Positions 25,199-33,606 are shown, counted from the first letter of the stretch. The stretch: DNA of 51,402 nucleotides from Sandaracinaceae bacterium (GCA_004213565.1 SHBB01000003.1:1-51402); one strand, 5' to 3'. Program-made: numbers and translations. Notes: generated by a model from the sequence alone, not told the origin.

Positions 25199-26662
25199 AT
25201 GCCCACGCAGAGACTGTTCGCCGCGGCGCTCCTCCTTCTCGGAGCGAGCTCGTGTGACTCCAACGAAGTGCACACCGGCGAGCCGGATTCGGGCTCCGAC
25301 TCCGGGAGAGCGATCGAAGACGCCGGAAGCGACGCGGGCCTCATCGATGCGAGCGCGGAGGACGGCGGCGCCCCGGACGCGGCCTCTCCCCCGACGGTCG
25401 CACCGACGCCCGAGGACGTCCCCGACATCGTCGCGCAGATCAACGCGCTGGCCCGCGGCCACGCGATGTACCTGCCCACGGTGACGGTGCACCCTCCGGC
25501 GGGATACGAGGACCACGACTGGTTCCGATACGGGCCCGGAGGGCGGGACTTCTGCAATCAGATGGCGTACGCGCCGGACCGCCAGAGCGCGCTCTACGCC
25601 GGCGCCAACCACGGCAGCCCTCATCGTTTGAACGACGTCTGGGAATATCATCTGGGCAGCAACACGTGGCAGGCGCTCTACGGCCCCGCCGGCGGCAACT
25701 TCAACTCTCGCGTCGCGCAGAAGCGGCTCGTTCAGCGGCTCATCGCGGGAGAAGAGCTGACCGACGCAGAGCTGTCCGAGACCGAGGAGTACCGCACCTG
25801 GTGGCGCGACAACGTGATGCTGCATCCGGAGGGATATCTCTCGGTCAACGACCCGGGCCACGGCCCGCTGGAGCCCTGGCACACGTGGGACACCCTGAAC
25901 TACGACCCCGTCAACCGCCGGCTCATGTGGCCCTTCGCGGCCGCCCAACCCTTCGGCATGAGCATGCATCAATGGGCGTGGGACCTGCCGGAGCGGCCCA
26001 CCCGGGGCGAGAACCTCACCAAGATGGTGTACTTCGATCTCGACTCGAACCGGTGGGAGCTCTACCGCGATCAGGTCGGCGCCCCGCCCGTCGAGTCCAA
26101 CGCGGCGCTGTCCATCATCCACGTCGGTGGCACCCGCTTCGTCTACGCGACGGCGCATTGGAGAGGCGGCACGGGCATGTTCCTCTGGGACGCGGGCACG
26201 GGGGTCTGGACCCGTATCCGTCCCAACGACGGCGCCTCCCTCGAGAGCCTCGCGGAGGACGGCGCGTTCCCGCAACCCGACGGCCTCGGGGAGTACTCGC
26301 CGACCCACGACGCGATCCTCTATGTGGGCCAGGGCGTCTACATCAGCCGCGCGCCGAGGGCGCGGCTCTACCGCTTCGAGACCAACGAATGGACGGCCAC
26401 CGCCCCCCCGCCGGTCCAGGCCTCCGACAGCGACTCCGCGCTCGTCTACGCCGAGGCGGCGGACCGGTTCGTGCTCGTCCACCCCGGCCACGACGCCACC
26501 CGCGTCTACGAATACGACGTGAGCACGGAGTCGTGGCAGACGCGCGCCTTCGACGGCCCGGCGCTTCGCTCCGAGCCGGCCTTCGGGTACTACGATCCGC
26601 GGTTCGGCGTGGTCGTCATGCAGCCACGAAGAGGCAGCCGCGTCTGGGTCTATCGTCCTTGA
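25199..26662 (+). CDS. Kelch-type lipoprotein
   Basis: A 487-residue lipoprotein (lipobox LLGASSC, Cys19) with an Asp/Ala/Gly/Ser linker to about residue 65. Kelch-like blades follow: RLNDVWEYHLGSNTWQAL, MVYFDLDSNRWELYRD, MFLWDAGTGVWTRI, RLYRFETNEWTATAPP and VYEYDVSTESWQTRAF. Each pairs a Y-x-D/T-x-x-x-x-W pattern with a preceding G. These indicate a beta-propeller of probably six blades on the cell surface. The copper-radical residues of galactose oxidase were not identified, so it may be a non-enzymatic binding protein. Confidence 0.85.
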   Translation: MPTQRLFAAALLLLGASSCDSNEVHTGEPDSGSDSGRAIEDAGSDAGLIDASAEDGGAPDAASPPTVAPTPEDVPDIVAQINALARGHAMYLPTVTVHPPAGYEDHDWFRYGPGGRDFCNQMAYAPDRQSALYAGANHGSPHRLNDVWEYHLGSNTWQALYGPAGGNFNSRVAQKRLVQRLIAGEELTDAELSETEEYRTWWRDNVMLHPEGYLSVNDPGHGPLEPWHTWDTLNYDPVNRRLMWPFAAAQPFGMSMHQWAWDLPERPTRGENLTKMVYFDLDSNRWELYRDQVGAPPVESNAALSIIHVGGTRFVYATAHWRGGTGMFLWDAGTGVWTRIRPNDGASLESLAEDGAFPQPDGLGEYSPTHDAILYVGQGVYISRAPRARLYRFETNEWTATAPPPVQASDSDSALVYAEAADRFVLVHPGHDATRVYEYDVSTESWQTRAFDGPALRSEPAFGYYDPRFGVVVMQPRRGSRVWVYRP

Positions 26663-26685
26663 GCTTCAGCAGCACCGGGAGCAAG

Positions 26686-26772
26686 GGGGACGCTCTTCGT
26701 CATATCGTCATTGGGAGAAGCGCCATGATCCCGATGGGTTTCGCGAATGACGATAAGACGAGGAGCGTCCCC
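26686..26772 (+). repeat. REP-B copy 1 (87 bp)
   Basis: The left arm is GGGGACGCTCTTCGTCATAT then CGTCATT. The right arm ends GACGAGGAGCGTCCCC, complementary to the left arm over 27 bp apart from one or two bases. The asymmetric loop contains ATGATCCCGATGGGTTTCGC. It lies 23 bp after the kelch lipoprotein stop. Confidence 0.9.
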
Positions 26773-26938
26773 GCATCGCCGCCTCGTGCTCCCTGGACGG
26801 CATCCCAGCGGACGCGCCGATGACCGACGGGGGAGACGGTTCCGGCGCGGGCCCCGGCCGTGCGGCCGAACCGACCAGAGGGACGGGATCTGCCGCTGCG
26901 AGCCTCAGCCTCGGCGCGAAGATACGAGAGGCTGTCGC

Positions 26939-27607
26939 TCAGCCGGGCCCGCTCAGCGCCCCGAGCAGGAACATGCCGACGAAGAAGAGCACCACGAGCG
27001 CGACCACGGCGTGGGTCTTCCAGCGGAAGGTCCGGTTGCCGGGCGGTTGGTAGATCGCGTGAGGCTCGCCGTCGCGCACCCCGAAGTGCTCGGCGAGGCG
27101 GTAGAGGCCCCAGCCCGAGCCGACGTGCAGGAGCTCGAGCACGGGCGTCGCGTCGCCGGTCTCGCGCGCCGCCTCGTACGCGGCGCGCTCGTCGTCGCCG
27201 ATCTCGTCGTCGAGGTTCAGGGGCCACCGCTCGCCGTCACGCGTGCCGTGGCCCTCCTCGAAGAAGTAGGCCGCCTCCCAGTCCTGCACGTCGCCTTCGT
27301 GCGCGAGCCAGCCCCCTTCGTCCATCGAGTACGAGAGGTGACGCACCCGCTCGCCCGCGTCGTAGACGAAGATCTCCTCGACGCTGGCCGTGCTCTGGAG
27401 GAAGAACGCGATGACCTTCCCGCCGAGCTCGCGCGACAGACGCTCGGCGAACGCCGGCGCCTCGAGGCTCGCGAAGGACGTCTCGGCGAGCACGTAGATC
27501 CACTCGGCGTCCGCCGAGCCCTCGAGCGCGACATGGTGGGACGCGAGAACCTCGCCGAGGTCAGCGCGCCTCGGGTTCTCGATGAACGCTCCCGCCCAGG
27601 TCCCCAT
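26939..27607 (-). CDS. Hypothetical protein with C-terminal membrane anchor
   Basis: A 222-residue protein. The first 190 residues look like a soluble alpha/beta domain: DAEWIYVLAETSF, GGKVIAFFLQSTASVEEIFVYDAGERVRHLSYS. The pattern of strands followed by a 'dynein-like' acidic helix (FFEEGHGTRDGERWPLNLDDEIGDDE) is not one I can name. A basic HxRFRWKTHA-type segment leads into one C-terminal helix (VVALVVLFFVGMFLLGAL), which gives a tail-anchored topology with the domain in the cytoplasm. It lies between two REP-B copies. Confidence 0.75.
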   Translation of the reverse strand: MGTWAGAFIENPRRADLGEVLASHHVALEGSADAEWIYVLAETSFASLEAPAFAERLSRELGGKVIAFFLQSTASVEEIFVYDAGERVRHLSYSMDEGGWLAHEGDVQDWEAAYFFEEGHGTRDGERWPLNLDDEIGDDERAAYEAARETGDATPVLELLHVGSGWGLYRLAEHFGVRDGEPHAIYQPPGNRTFRWKTHAVVALVVLFFVGMFLLGALSGPG

Positions 27608-27711
27608 GCCGCGGGCTTAGCCGTGACCCGGAGCGGCGTCGAGGGCAGCGCGTCACTCGGCGCCTTCTCCGATCGCGGTGATCCGCGTCTGAAGGCGTGG
27701 GGGAGCAGACG

Positions 27712-27798
27712 GGGGACGCTCTTCGTCATATCGTCATTGGGAGAAGCGCCATGATCCCGCTGCGTTTCGCGAATGACGAAAAGACGAAGAGCGTCCCC
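27712..27798 (+). repeat. REP-B copy 2 (87 bp)
   Basis: Both arms are complete, with loop variant GGGAGAAGCGCCATGATCCC. Same orientation as all other copies. Confidence 0.9.
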
Positions 27799-27831
27799 GC
27801 CTCGCCGCCTGGAGCTTCTACCCATCGGCGC

Positions 27832-28377
27832 TCAACGATCGAACGCCGCCTTCACCGCGGCGAGGTCGAACGCGTCGGGCCGCCAGTCGCCGAGCCAGCT
27901 CTCGAGGTCTCCGTCGCCAAACGGGTCCTCGCCCGTCTCCACGAACTCCACGACGCGCTCGTACCCCGGCCAGCCGCCGCAGTCCTCGGGCGGCGCGGCG
28001 CGCTCACCCGCGAGGAGCCGGCGCCGGAACGCCTTCGACTCCGTGTGCACGGCCACGCGCTTCACGTCGTGCCGCCAGTCGTCGCCGAAGTCGTAGATGT
28101 AGTCGCACCGCTCCGCCTCCCCGAAGAAGGCGGACAGCTTCACCCTGGCCGCGTCCGGCGTCTCCTCGCCGAAGCCCGGGTTCGGCAGCCCGGCGATGGG
28201 GCCCCCTCCGCGGGTCGGCCGCCGGAACTCCCACAGGTGGCAGCTCTCCCACCCGAACGCCAGCTGGATCGCCTCGTGGAGCGTGGCGAACGTGGCCGTG
28301 TCGCGGATCAGAAAGCGCCGCCAGATCCGCGGCTGCAGGTCGTAGAGCGAGACCTCGAGCTCGTAGTACGTGGGCAT
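27832..28377 (-). CDS. pRiA4b ORF-3-like family protein
   Basis: Started at the second Met (MPTYYELEVSLYDLQPRIWRRF, 28377), giving 181 residues. The hallmarks of PF07929 are visible: strand plus P-x-I-W-R near the N-terminus, TFATLHEAIQLAFGWESCHLWEF, later KLSAFFGEAERCDYIYDFGDDWRHDV, and CGGWPGYERVVEF near the C-terminus. The biochemical role of this family is not established to my knowledge. It is often found on plasmids and in mobile regions, which fits the repeat-rich setting here. It is convergent with no close gene. Confidence 0.88.
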   Translation of the reverse strand: MPTYYELEVSLYDLQPRIWRRFLIRDTATFATLHEAIQLAFGWESCHLWEFRRPTRGGGPIAGLPNPGFGEETPDAARVKLSAFFGEAERCDYIYDFGDDWRHDVKRVAVHTESKAFRRRLLAGERAAPPEDCGGWPGYERVVEFVETGEDPFGDGDLESWLGDWRPDAFDLAAVKAAFDR

Positions 28378-28398
28378 GCCGCCCTCTATCACGTGGAG

Positions 28399-28425
28399 TT
28401 CGAATGTTTGAATAGGATCGTCCCC
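28399..28425 (-). repeat. REP-A half element (left end only, inverted)
   Basis: TTTGAATAGGATCGTCCCC matches the reverse complement of the REP-A left end. No right end is present nearby. It lies just upstream of the pRiA4b-like gene start. Confidence 0.65.
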
Positions 28426-28474
28426 GCGAGTCCGCGGCAGGGAAGGTCAGGGGCCGTCGGGCGTAGCTCACGCC

Positions 28475-29281
28475 ATGACTCGCCTCGGCTGGCCGCTCCT
28501 CGTGCTCCTCGTCCTCGCCGGATGTGACGCGGCCGATGGGCTCTGCGAGGGCTGCGACGCCGGAGTGGACCGCCCCGGGGATGGCGGCGGCGCGACGGAC
28601 GGTGGCGGCACGACCGACGGCGGCGCCCCGGACGCGAGCGCACCCGATGGCGGCGTCGACGGAGGGCTCGACGCGGGAATCGACGCGGGGCCGAGCCTAC
28701 CGCTCGGGTGCCAGCTCAGCGGGGTCCGGTTGGGCGCGCGCTATCGCTTTCGCACGGTCACCGACACGTCCACCAGTGAGTCGACCAGTGAGATCACCGC
28801 GTGGACGCAGACGGGTGACGCGGTGAGCTACACGTCGGAGTCGACGGGCTCCAACCGAGGGGACGGGTACGAGCAGACCCACACGTCGGTCGGTCACGCG
28901 CGCTGCGATGAGACGGGCAGCTACGCGATCTCGAGCGAGACCAGCGGCACGACCCGCCGCGATGGAGTGTCCACTCCATTTTCGACCCGCACGACCTACC
29001 GGCCCGAGTTCAGGACGATGGTGGCGGAGCTCTCCGTGGGCCAGACGTGGACCAGCCGCCAGGCCGGCTCGACCGTGTCGGCGGGCATGACGACGCCGTT
29101 CGACAACAGCTGGCGCTATCGCGTGGCGCGCGAGGGCCGACGCACGGTGGGCGCGGGCACCTTCGACGCGTTCGAGATCGAGGTCACCCAGGTGGGCGGG
29201 ATGGGGGCGTGGTCGTTCTGGTTCGCGCCCGGCGTCGGCACCATCGAGACCGGCCCGTCCGAGCTCGTCGAGATCCGATAG
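28475..29281 (+). CDS. Lipoprotein, unknown function
   Basis: A 268-residue lipoprotein with lipobox LLVLAGC (Cys17) and an early CEGC. A long Gly/Asp/Ala/Thr linker (about 26-75) leads to a Ser/Thr-rich beta domain (TDTSTSESTSEITAWTQ, TYRPEFRTMVAELSVGQTW, WRYRVAREGRRTVGAGTFDA FEIEV). The last part resembles the DUF3108-like beta-barrel pattern of Y/W-R...G-x-F-x-A-x-x-I/V. Probable outer-membrane protein. Confidence 0.75.
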   Translation: MTRLGWPLLVLLVLAGCDAADGLCEGCDAGVDRPGDGGGATDGGGTTDGGAPDASAPDGGVDGGLDAGIDAGPSLPLGCQLSGVRLGARYRFRTVTDTSTSESTSEITAWTQTGDAVSYTSESTGSNRGDGYEQTHTSVGHARCDETGSYAISSETSGTTRRDGVSTPFSTRTTYRPEFRTMVAELSVGQTWTSRQAGSTVSAGMTTPFDNSWRYRVAREGRRTVGAGTFDAFEIEVTQVGGMGAWSFWFAPGVGTIETGPSELVEIR

Positions 29282-29318
29282 TCGCTCACCCGAACGAGCC
29301 GAGCTGCTCCGCGAACCA

Positions 29319-29390
29319 GGGACGATCCTATTCATTCGTCAAACTCGTCCCGGCACCGGCGCCGTGTGAACAAGTCAACCTAGCGTCCCC
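29319..29390 (+). repeat. REP-A copy with shortened middle
   Basis: Left end GGGACGATCCTATTCATTCG, right end GTGTGAACAAGTCAACCTAG then CGTCCCC. Only one AACAAGTC unit is present. Confidence 0.85.
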
Positions 29391-29436
29391 AGGAATGCGG
29401 GCAGCGCCGGTTCGCCGAAGACCCCAGGGGTCGAGC

Positions 29437-30150
29437 TCAGTCGATGGTCAGCGTGTACTCCGCGACGGGGCCGGCGGGGTGGCGCACCTGGACGTCGTAC
29501 GTGCCCGGCTCGGGGAAGCGCAGGGCGAGCTCGTATCCGTCGGAGTCCCCGGACCACAACGGGTTCGCGCCGCCGCTCACCTCGAGCTGCGCCGGGTCGA
29601 GCGCGAGGCGCTGGCCATCGAGGGTGGCCCGTAGCTCGAGCCTCACCAGGAAGTCGCCCGAAGCATCCTGTTGCGCGCGGCACTCGCGCGGGCAGCTCAG
29701 CTCGAGGGCGTCTGGCGCCCCGATTCGCGTCGGGCCGACCTCGAACACCTCCTCCTCCGCGCTCACGAGGGAGCGAACCCGCACCTCGGCGCCGAGCGTC
29801 CCCTCGCCTTCGGGCACGATCCGGACGAGCGTCCGGTCCTCGCCCATGAACCCGCCCTCGACGAGCTCGGGCTCGTCTCTGAGGAGCGGATAGTCCCTCC
29901 ACACCTCGACCTGGCACGGCGCCCCGTCGCACGTCACCTCCGCCTCGAACCTCTCCTGGCCGCAGGACACGACGGCGCGGTCGTCGTACTCGCAGTCCGA
30001 TCCACCGACCCAGACCACGACCTCCAGGGCCTGGCCGGCCTCCATGGCCGGCGCGCACTCCCGACAGAGGAGCTGCGGGCCCATCTCGAGCGGCGCGCAG
30101 GCCGAGAAGAGGGCGATGATCGGGAGCGCGACGAACGTACGGCGGTTCAT
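29437..30150 (-). CDS. Lipoprotein, unknown function
   Basis: I prefer the Met at 30150 (MNRRTFVALPIIALFSAC), which gives a lipobox at Cys18 and 237 residues; a longer frame begins at 30183. The mature protein has paired Cys (LLCRECAP, SDCEYDD, VSCGQE, VTCDGAPC, LSCPREC). A C-terminal beta-sandwich-like segment (YELALRFPEPGTYDVQVRHPAGPVAEYTLTID) looks like an Ig- or PKD-type domain. Surface or periplasmic location is likely. No function assigned. Confidence 0.75.
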   Translation of the reverse strand: MNRRTFVALPIIALFSACAPLEMGPQLLCRECAPAMEAGQALEVVVWVGGSDCEYDDRAVVSCGQERFEAEVTCDGAPCQVEVWRDYPLLRDEPELVEGGFMGEDRTLVRIVPEGEGTLGAEVRVRSLVSAEEEVFEVGPTRIGAPDALELSCPRECRAQQDASGDFLVRLELRATLDGQRLALDPAQLEVSGGANPLWSGDSDGYELALRFPEPGTYDVQVRHPAGPVAEYTLTID

Positions 30151-30276
30151 GCCGCGAGTCGTAGCAACCATCATGCCCGACATCGACCGTACTCGATCGC
30201 CTGACTGGCTCGGCGAGCCCTAGCGAACGCGGGGTCACGGGTGTGCCCGCCGCGCCCGGCGCGGACGCCAGCAACC

Positions 30277-30470
30277 GGGGACGCTACGTTGACTTGTTCA
30301 CACAGAGGCGAGCAGCACCAGGGACGCTCTTCGTCATATCGTCATAGGAACAACCGCAGTGATTCCGATGCGTTTCGCGAATGACGATAAGACGAAGAGC
30401 GTCCCGCAGCGCCGCGTCTCCAGAGACCGGGTCCGGGCATGGAGTTTGACGAACGAATAGGATCGTCCCC
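30277..30470 (-). repeat. REP-A copy (inverted) interrupted by a nested REP-B
   Basis: The inverted right end (GGGGACGCTACGTTGACTTG, then TTCACACAGAGGCG) occupies 30277-30310. After a REP-B copy, the remaining half (AGACCGGGTCCGGGCAT, then GGAGTTTGACGAACGAATAG and GATCGTCCCC) resumes to 30470. Removing REP-B with its flanks restores an ordinary REP-A, so REP-B entered later. Confidence 0.85.
30320..30405 (+). repeat. REP-B copy 3, nested in REP-A
   Basis: Arms GGGACGCTCTTCGTCATATC and GACGAAGAGCGTCCC are intact, but the loop has diverged (GGAACAACCGCAGTGATTCC). Confidence 0.88.
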
Positions 30471-30483
30471 ACCAATCCGGCGC

Positions 30484-31011
30484 TCAGCGGGAGCGGACGA
30501 CGTCGCCGGCGAGCTGCTCGGCGCCGTCGGGTCCGACGATCACGACCCGCTCGAGCCACGCGCCTTGGTCGATACCGCCGAAGCTCAAGTCCATGGTGTA
30601 GACGCTGACGCAGCGGGTCACCGCGCCCGGCTGCGTCAGGCTGAGGCGCAGGGTGTTGCCGACGCGGGTCGCGGTGAACGTGGGACCGGGGCTGCAGTAG
30701 TAGCTGAAGCGATCCAGGTGCACGATGACCTCGCCCTGGCTGGAGGTCGCGCTGAGCAACGCGCCAGTAGAGCCAGGCGGTCGAACCCGAGCCTCGGAGG
30801 ACTCGACCTCGAAGGGGATCGAGTCCCCGTCGGCGACGGGCTGCGCGCCAGGCGCGGGACCGCTGGTGCTCGACGGAGACGAGGGCGGCGCGGGCTCGCT
30901 GCTGTGGGCGGGCCGAGCGTTGTCGGCTGCCGTGGGCTCCCCGCCTCCGCAGGCGAGCGTAGGCAGCGCGAAGGCGATGATGAGAAGGGCGGTTCCGAAT
31001 GAAGTAGTCAT
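30484..31011 (-). CDS. Lipoprotein, unknown function
   Basis: Starting at 31011 gives MTTSFGTALLIIAFALPTLAC with a lipobox at Cys21; the frame extends upstream but without a plausible leader. A Pro/Ser-rich linker (about 27-65) leads to a roughly 100-residue beta domain (EVIVHLDRFSYYCSPGPTF, TRVGNTLRLSLTQPGAVTRCVSV) with one probable disulfide. No family recognised. Its stop lies 14 bp from a REP-A end. Confidence 0.75.
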   Translation of the reverse strand: MTTSFGTALLIIAFALPTLACGGGEPTAADNARPAHSSEPAPPSSPSSTSGPAPGAQPVADGDSIPFEVESSEARVRPPGSTGALLSATSSQGEVIVHLDRFSYYCSPGPTFTATRVGNTLRLSLTQPGAVTRCVSVYTMDLSFGGIDQGAWLERVVIVGPDGAEQLAGDVVRSR

Positions 31012-31100
31012 GGCTCTGGGACCATCCCAGCCGGCCCCAGGCTGGGGGTCCAACGTAAGGCTCTCGTAAAGAGGCTCCGTCGCGCGGGCTCTGGGCGACC

Positions 31101-31260
31101 CGCATCGTCGAACTCGACCACCGGCCCCCACCAGGCCATCACGCGCTCCTGGGACATGGTCGGCGGGACCGGCTACGGCACTTCCGGACCGACGCCCACG
31201 GCGACGTGATCGCCTACGGCTGGTGGGGCACGCGGAGCCCCGCGCTCCCGCTAGCGCAGA
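31101..31260 (+). pseudogene. Possible decayed gene fragment
   Basis: Two adjacent frames read SWDMVGGTGYGT and then FRTDAHGDVIAYGWWGTR, as if one protein had been split by a frameshift. There is no start codon or intact frame. The rest of the 335-bp gap before 31347 shows no other feature. Confidence 0.3.
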
Positions 31261-31346
31261 CTACCCGCGCTGGCCGGGCGAGCTCGACGAATGAGCAGGC
31301 CCGAGGCTTATGCGATGGTGGTAGGGTGCCAAGCGAGGAGGTTGAC

Positions 31347-31868
31347 ATGACGAAAACAACGCTGCCATGGATGGCCGTCATCTCGCTCTACGCCTGCGCC
31401 CCGGAGACGCCGGCGACAGTCCTCTCGTCCCCCACGGAGGCGCTGTTCCTGCACGCATCATCGGCTCGCGTAGTGGCGTTCGCCGAGGGCACGAACTGCC
31501 GCGAGGCGCTCGCCCAGCTCGAGTCGGGCGACGGCGAGCTTCTCGCTGACAGCGGCCTCGTCGAGCCGTGTGACTTCTGGGAAGCGGGCGCCTTCACGTT
31601 CGAGGGTGCGCCCGCGGAGCAGGGCGGCCTCAGGCCCTTCACCGAGACCGTCCCTCGGGAGGCCGTCTTCGTCGCGACGCTCCTGGAGCGGGACGGAGTC
31701 ACCGTGATGGCCACGGGCTGCCGCGCCGGACGCGCCGCGGAGGAAGAGGTCGTCATCGAGCTCGCTCCGACTACCTACTACAACGAAACCTACGGCCCGA
31801 CGCCGCCGAGGTGCGAGAGCGCAGAGGCGCGCTGCGCGTCCGACGACCGCGACCCGCCCTGCGAGTAG
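31347..31868 (+). CDS. Small lipoprotein
   Basis: The ATG at 31347 follows AGGAGG by 6-7 bases, which settles the start and gives MTKTTLPWMAVISLYAC with a lipobox at Cys17. The 173-residue product has a globular domain with Cys pairs (GTNCREALAQLESG, VEPCDFWEAG, TGCRAGRAAEEEVVIEL) and a Cys-rich tail (RCESAEARCASDDRDPPC). No family recognised. Confidence 0.78.
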   Translation: MTKTTLPWMAVISLYACAPETPATVLSSPTEALFLHASSARVVAFAEGTNCREALAQLESGDGELLADSGLVEPCDFWEAGAFTFEGAPAEQGGLRPFTETVPREAVFVATLLERDGVTVMATGCRAGRAAEEEVVIELAPTTYYNETYGPTPPRCESAEARCASDDRDPPCE

Positions 31869-31881
31869 CCCCGCCCCCACC

Positions 31882-31968
31882 GGGGACGCTCTTCGTCATA
31901 TCGTCATTGGGATAACCGCCATGATCCCGATGCCTTTCGCGAATGACGATAAGACGAAGAGCGTCCCC
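31882..31968 (+). repeat. REP-B copy 4 (87 bp)
   Basis: Complete arms. An ATG in the loop opens a frame that runs out of the element and is in frame with the Imm11-like gene starting at 32026. Confidence 0.9.
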
Positions 31969-32025
31969 CCAGCGCCGCGAGGGATGCCCCGACCTCAGCG
32001 AGCCGCCGCTCGAGCAGCGATCACC

Positions 32026-32583
32026 ATGAAGAAGAAGTACTTCAGGCTTGTCGATGACATGACGCTCGCAGGACGCTGGGAGGTTGGAGATGTTCTCCTT
32101 CCGGACGGCGACCAGCCCATTCTCGGCTCGCTCGGGCCGATCAGTCCCGGACCCGTCGAGGCTGTGGTGCATCAGCCGGGTCACGCTCTCGAGTACAGCA
32201 TGACCAGTCTGGGGTGGCCCTTGGCCACAGCGGAGCTCGCCGAGGCCGTGAAGCGAGTCGCCAGCTCCGATGTCCAATGCCTGCCCGTGAAGGTAGCGCG
32301 GCAGCCAGACATGGTGATCTTGCATTCGCTCAGGTTGGTCAGCTGCGTTGACGAGGAGAGATCCACGTTCACGAAGTGGAAGGTGACCGATCACCGTTCG
32401 GATCTAGCCGGTTGGTATCGAAGCATCACCAAGCTCGTGCTCGACCGGGCGGCCGTGCCGGAGGATGCGCATTTCTTCCGGATCGACCGGTGGCCGATCG
32501 GTCTCATCGTCTCCGACTCGGTCAAGAACGCCATGGAAGCGGTGGGCTGTCGGGGGGCCGTATTCAGAGATGTGACTCCGTGA
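32026..32583 (+). CDS. Imm11-like immunity protein (DUF1629)
   Basis: A 185-residue soluble protein, MKKKYFRLVDDMTLAGRWEVGDV. The order of segments matches the Imm11 family (PF07791). An N-terminal KYF-x-L strand is followed by a central block (LATAELAEAVKRVASSDVQCLPVKVA). Next comes the conserved clause on the partner (DMVILHSLRLVSCVDEERSTF), and last FFRIDRWPIGLIVSDSVKNAMEAVGCRGAVF. Imm11 proteins neutralise polymorphic toxins, but no toxin gene lies nearby, so this looks like an orphan immunity gene. The start at 32026 gives the family's usual length; an in-frame ATG in REP-B copy 4 would add 35 unrelated residues. Confidence 0.82.
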   Translation: MKKKYFRLVDDMTLAGRWEVGDVLLPDGDQPILGSLGPISPGPVEAVVHQPGHALEYSMTSLGWPLATAELAEAVKRVASSDVQCLPVKVARQPDMVILHSLRLVSCVDEERSTFTKWKVTDHRSDLAGWYRSITKLVLDRAAVPEDAHFFRIDRWPIGLIVSDSVKNAMEAVGCRGAVFRDVTP

Positions 32584-32603
32584 CCGGCGCGAGGGAGACG
32601 CCT

Positions 32604-32690
32604 GGGGACGCTAGGTTGACGTGTTCACACAGAGGCGCGCGGATCCGCGCTGCCGGACGACCTCGACGAATGAACGGGAGCGCCTCCCGA
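32604..32690 (-). repeat. Degenerate REP-A copy (inverted)
   Basis: It begins GGGGACGCTAGGTTGACGTG then TTCACACAGAGGCG. It ends with a worn left end (GACGAATGAACGGGAGCGCC). The middle retains the usual GC-rich spacer. Confidence 0.65.
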
Positions 32691-32723
32691 GCCGGCGCGG
32701 ACGTCACCGAGGGGTCCATCGGT

Positions 32724-33359
32724 TCACTCATGGCTTGCCTTCCCGCGGGAGACCGCCGCCTGGAGCTGCGCCGCGATTCGCACCGGTGATTCCGGGTCCT
32801 CCATGACCAGCTCACGCTTCCAGTCCTCGCCCTCCAGCCGCAACAGGTTCTCGGCCGGATCCGCTTCGACCCGAACCAGCGGCCCGAGCCGGTCTTCCCC
32901 GAACACGACCCCGTCCGCGCCCTCGAAGCGAACCTCGACCTCGCGGGGGAAGAGACGTCGCACGGCATCGGCGGTCCACCAACCCAGACGTGCGCCGACG
33001 GCGATGGCGACCGGCGACAGCGGCGCGAAGTGGTCGATCCCGTCTCCGAAGGTCGCGGTGACCAGGTAGAGGATCGCCAAGCACAAGAGAGCGAACGAGA
33101 CCGCAGCCACGACCTGGACATGACGCGCGCGACGCGAGCGTTGCCCGCGGCTCCGCACCCGCAGATCATGAAGGACCCGGTCGGCCTCGCGATATCGCCC
33201 GGCCTTCGCGACCACCCGCAGACGATACGTCTCGTCGCCGGCGAGAGACTCGGTCGGAGGCGTGCTGATCGTTGCTCCCAGAGACGTGAGCGAGCTTGTC
33301 AGCCGCGGCCGCTCTACACAATGATGAATGTCGGCTCCCGCGCGGGTGCGTCCCTGCAT
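32724..33359 (-). CDS. Membrane protein, unknown function
   Basis: From the ATG at 33359 (MQGRTRAGAD) the product is 211 residues. It has an N-terminal region resembling a cytoplasmic domain (LAGDETYRLRVVAKAGRYREADRVL). Two transmembrane segments follow (VVAAVSFALLCLAILYLV and PLSPVAIAVGARLGWWTADAV), and then a C-terminal cytoplasmic domain (REVEVRFEGADGVVFGED). The frame stays open upstream through a REP-B copy, so the true N-terminus is uncertain and may have been truncated by that element. Confidence 0.6.
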   Translation of the reverse strand: MQGRTRAGADIHHCVERPRLTSSLTSLGATISTPPTESLAGDETYRLRVVAKAGRYREADRVLHDLRVRSRGQRSRRARHVQVVAAVSFALLCLAILYLVTATFGDGIDHFAPLSPVAIAVGARLGWWTADAVRRLFPREVEVRFEGADGVVFGEDRLGPLVRVEADPAENLLRLEGEDWKRELVMEDPESPVRIAAQLQAAVSRGKASHE

Positions 33360-33440
33360 GCCACGCACTGCGGCCAGCGAAGGCCGTGGTTCAGGCGCAC
33401 CCGTCGAGCTGGACGCCGCCCCACTCGCCGCAGCAGCACC

Positions 33441-33527
33441 GGGGACGCTCTTCGTCATATCGTCATTGGGAGAACCGCCATGATCCCGGTGCGTTTCGCG
33501 AATGACGATAAGACGAAGAGCGTCCCC
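33441..33527 (+). repeat. REP-B copy 5 (87 bp)
   Basis: Complete copy, flanked on the left by GCAGCAGCACC. Confidence 0.9.
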
Positions 33528-33606
33528 ACCCCGCGCTCGAGCATTCCTGCTGCAACCTGCCTTGTAGATCGACCCCCACACCCCACGCGGGTTAACCTCG
33601 CCCGCG

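Noticed and set aside
31206-31346. N-terminal extension of the small lipoprotein at 31347
   Set aside because: The strong AGGAGG and lipobox fix the start at 31347. The upstream residues may be a decayed fragment.
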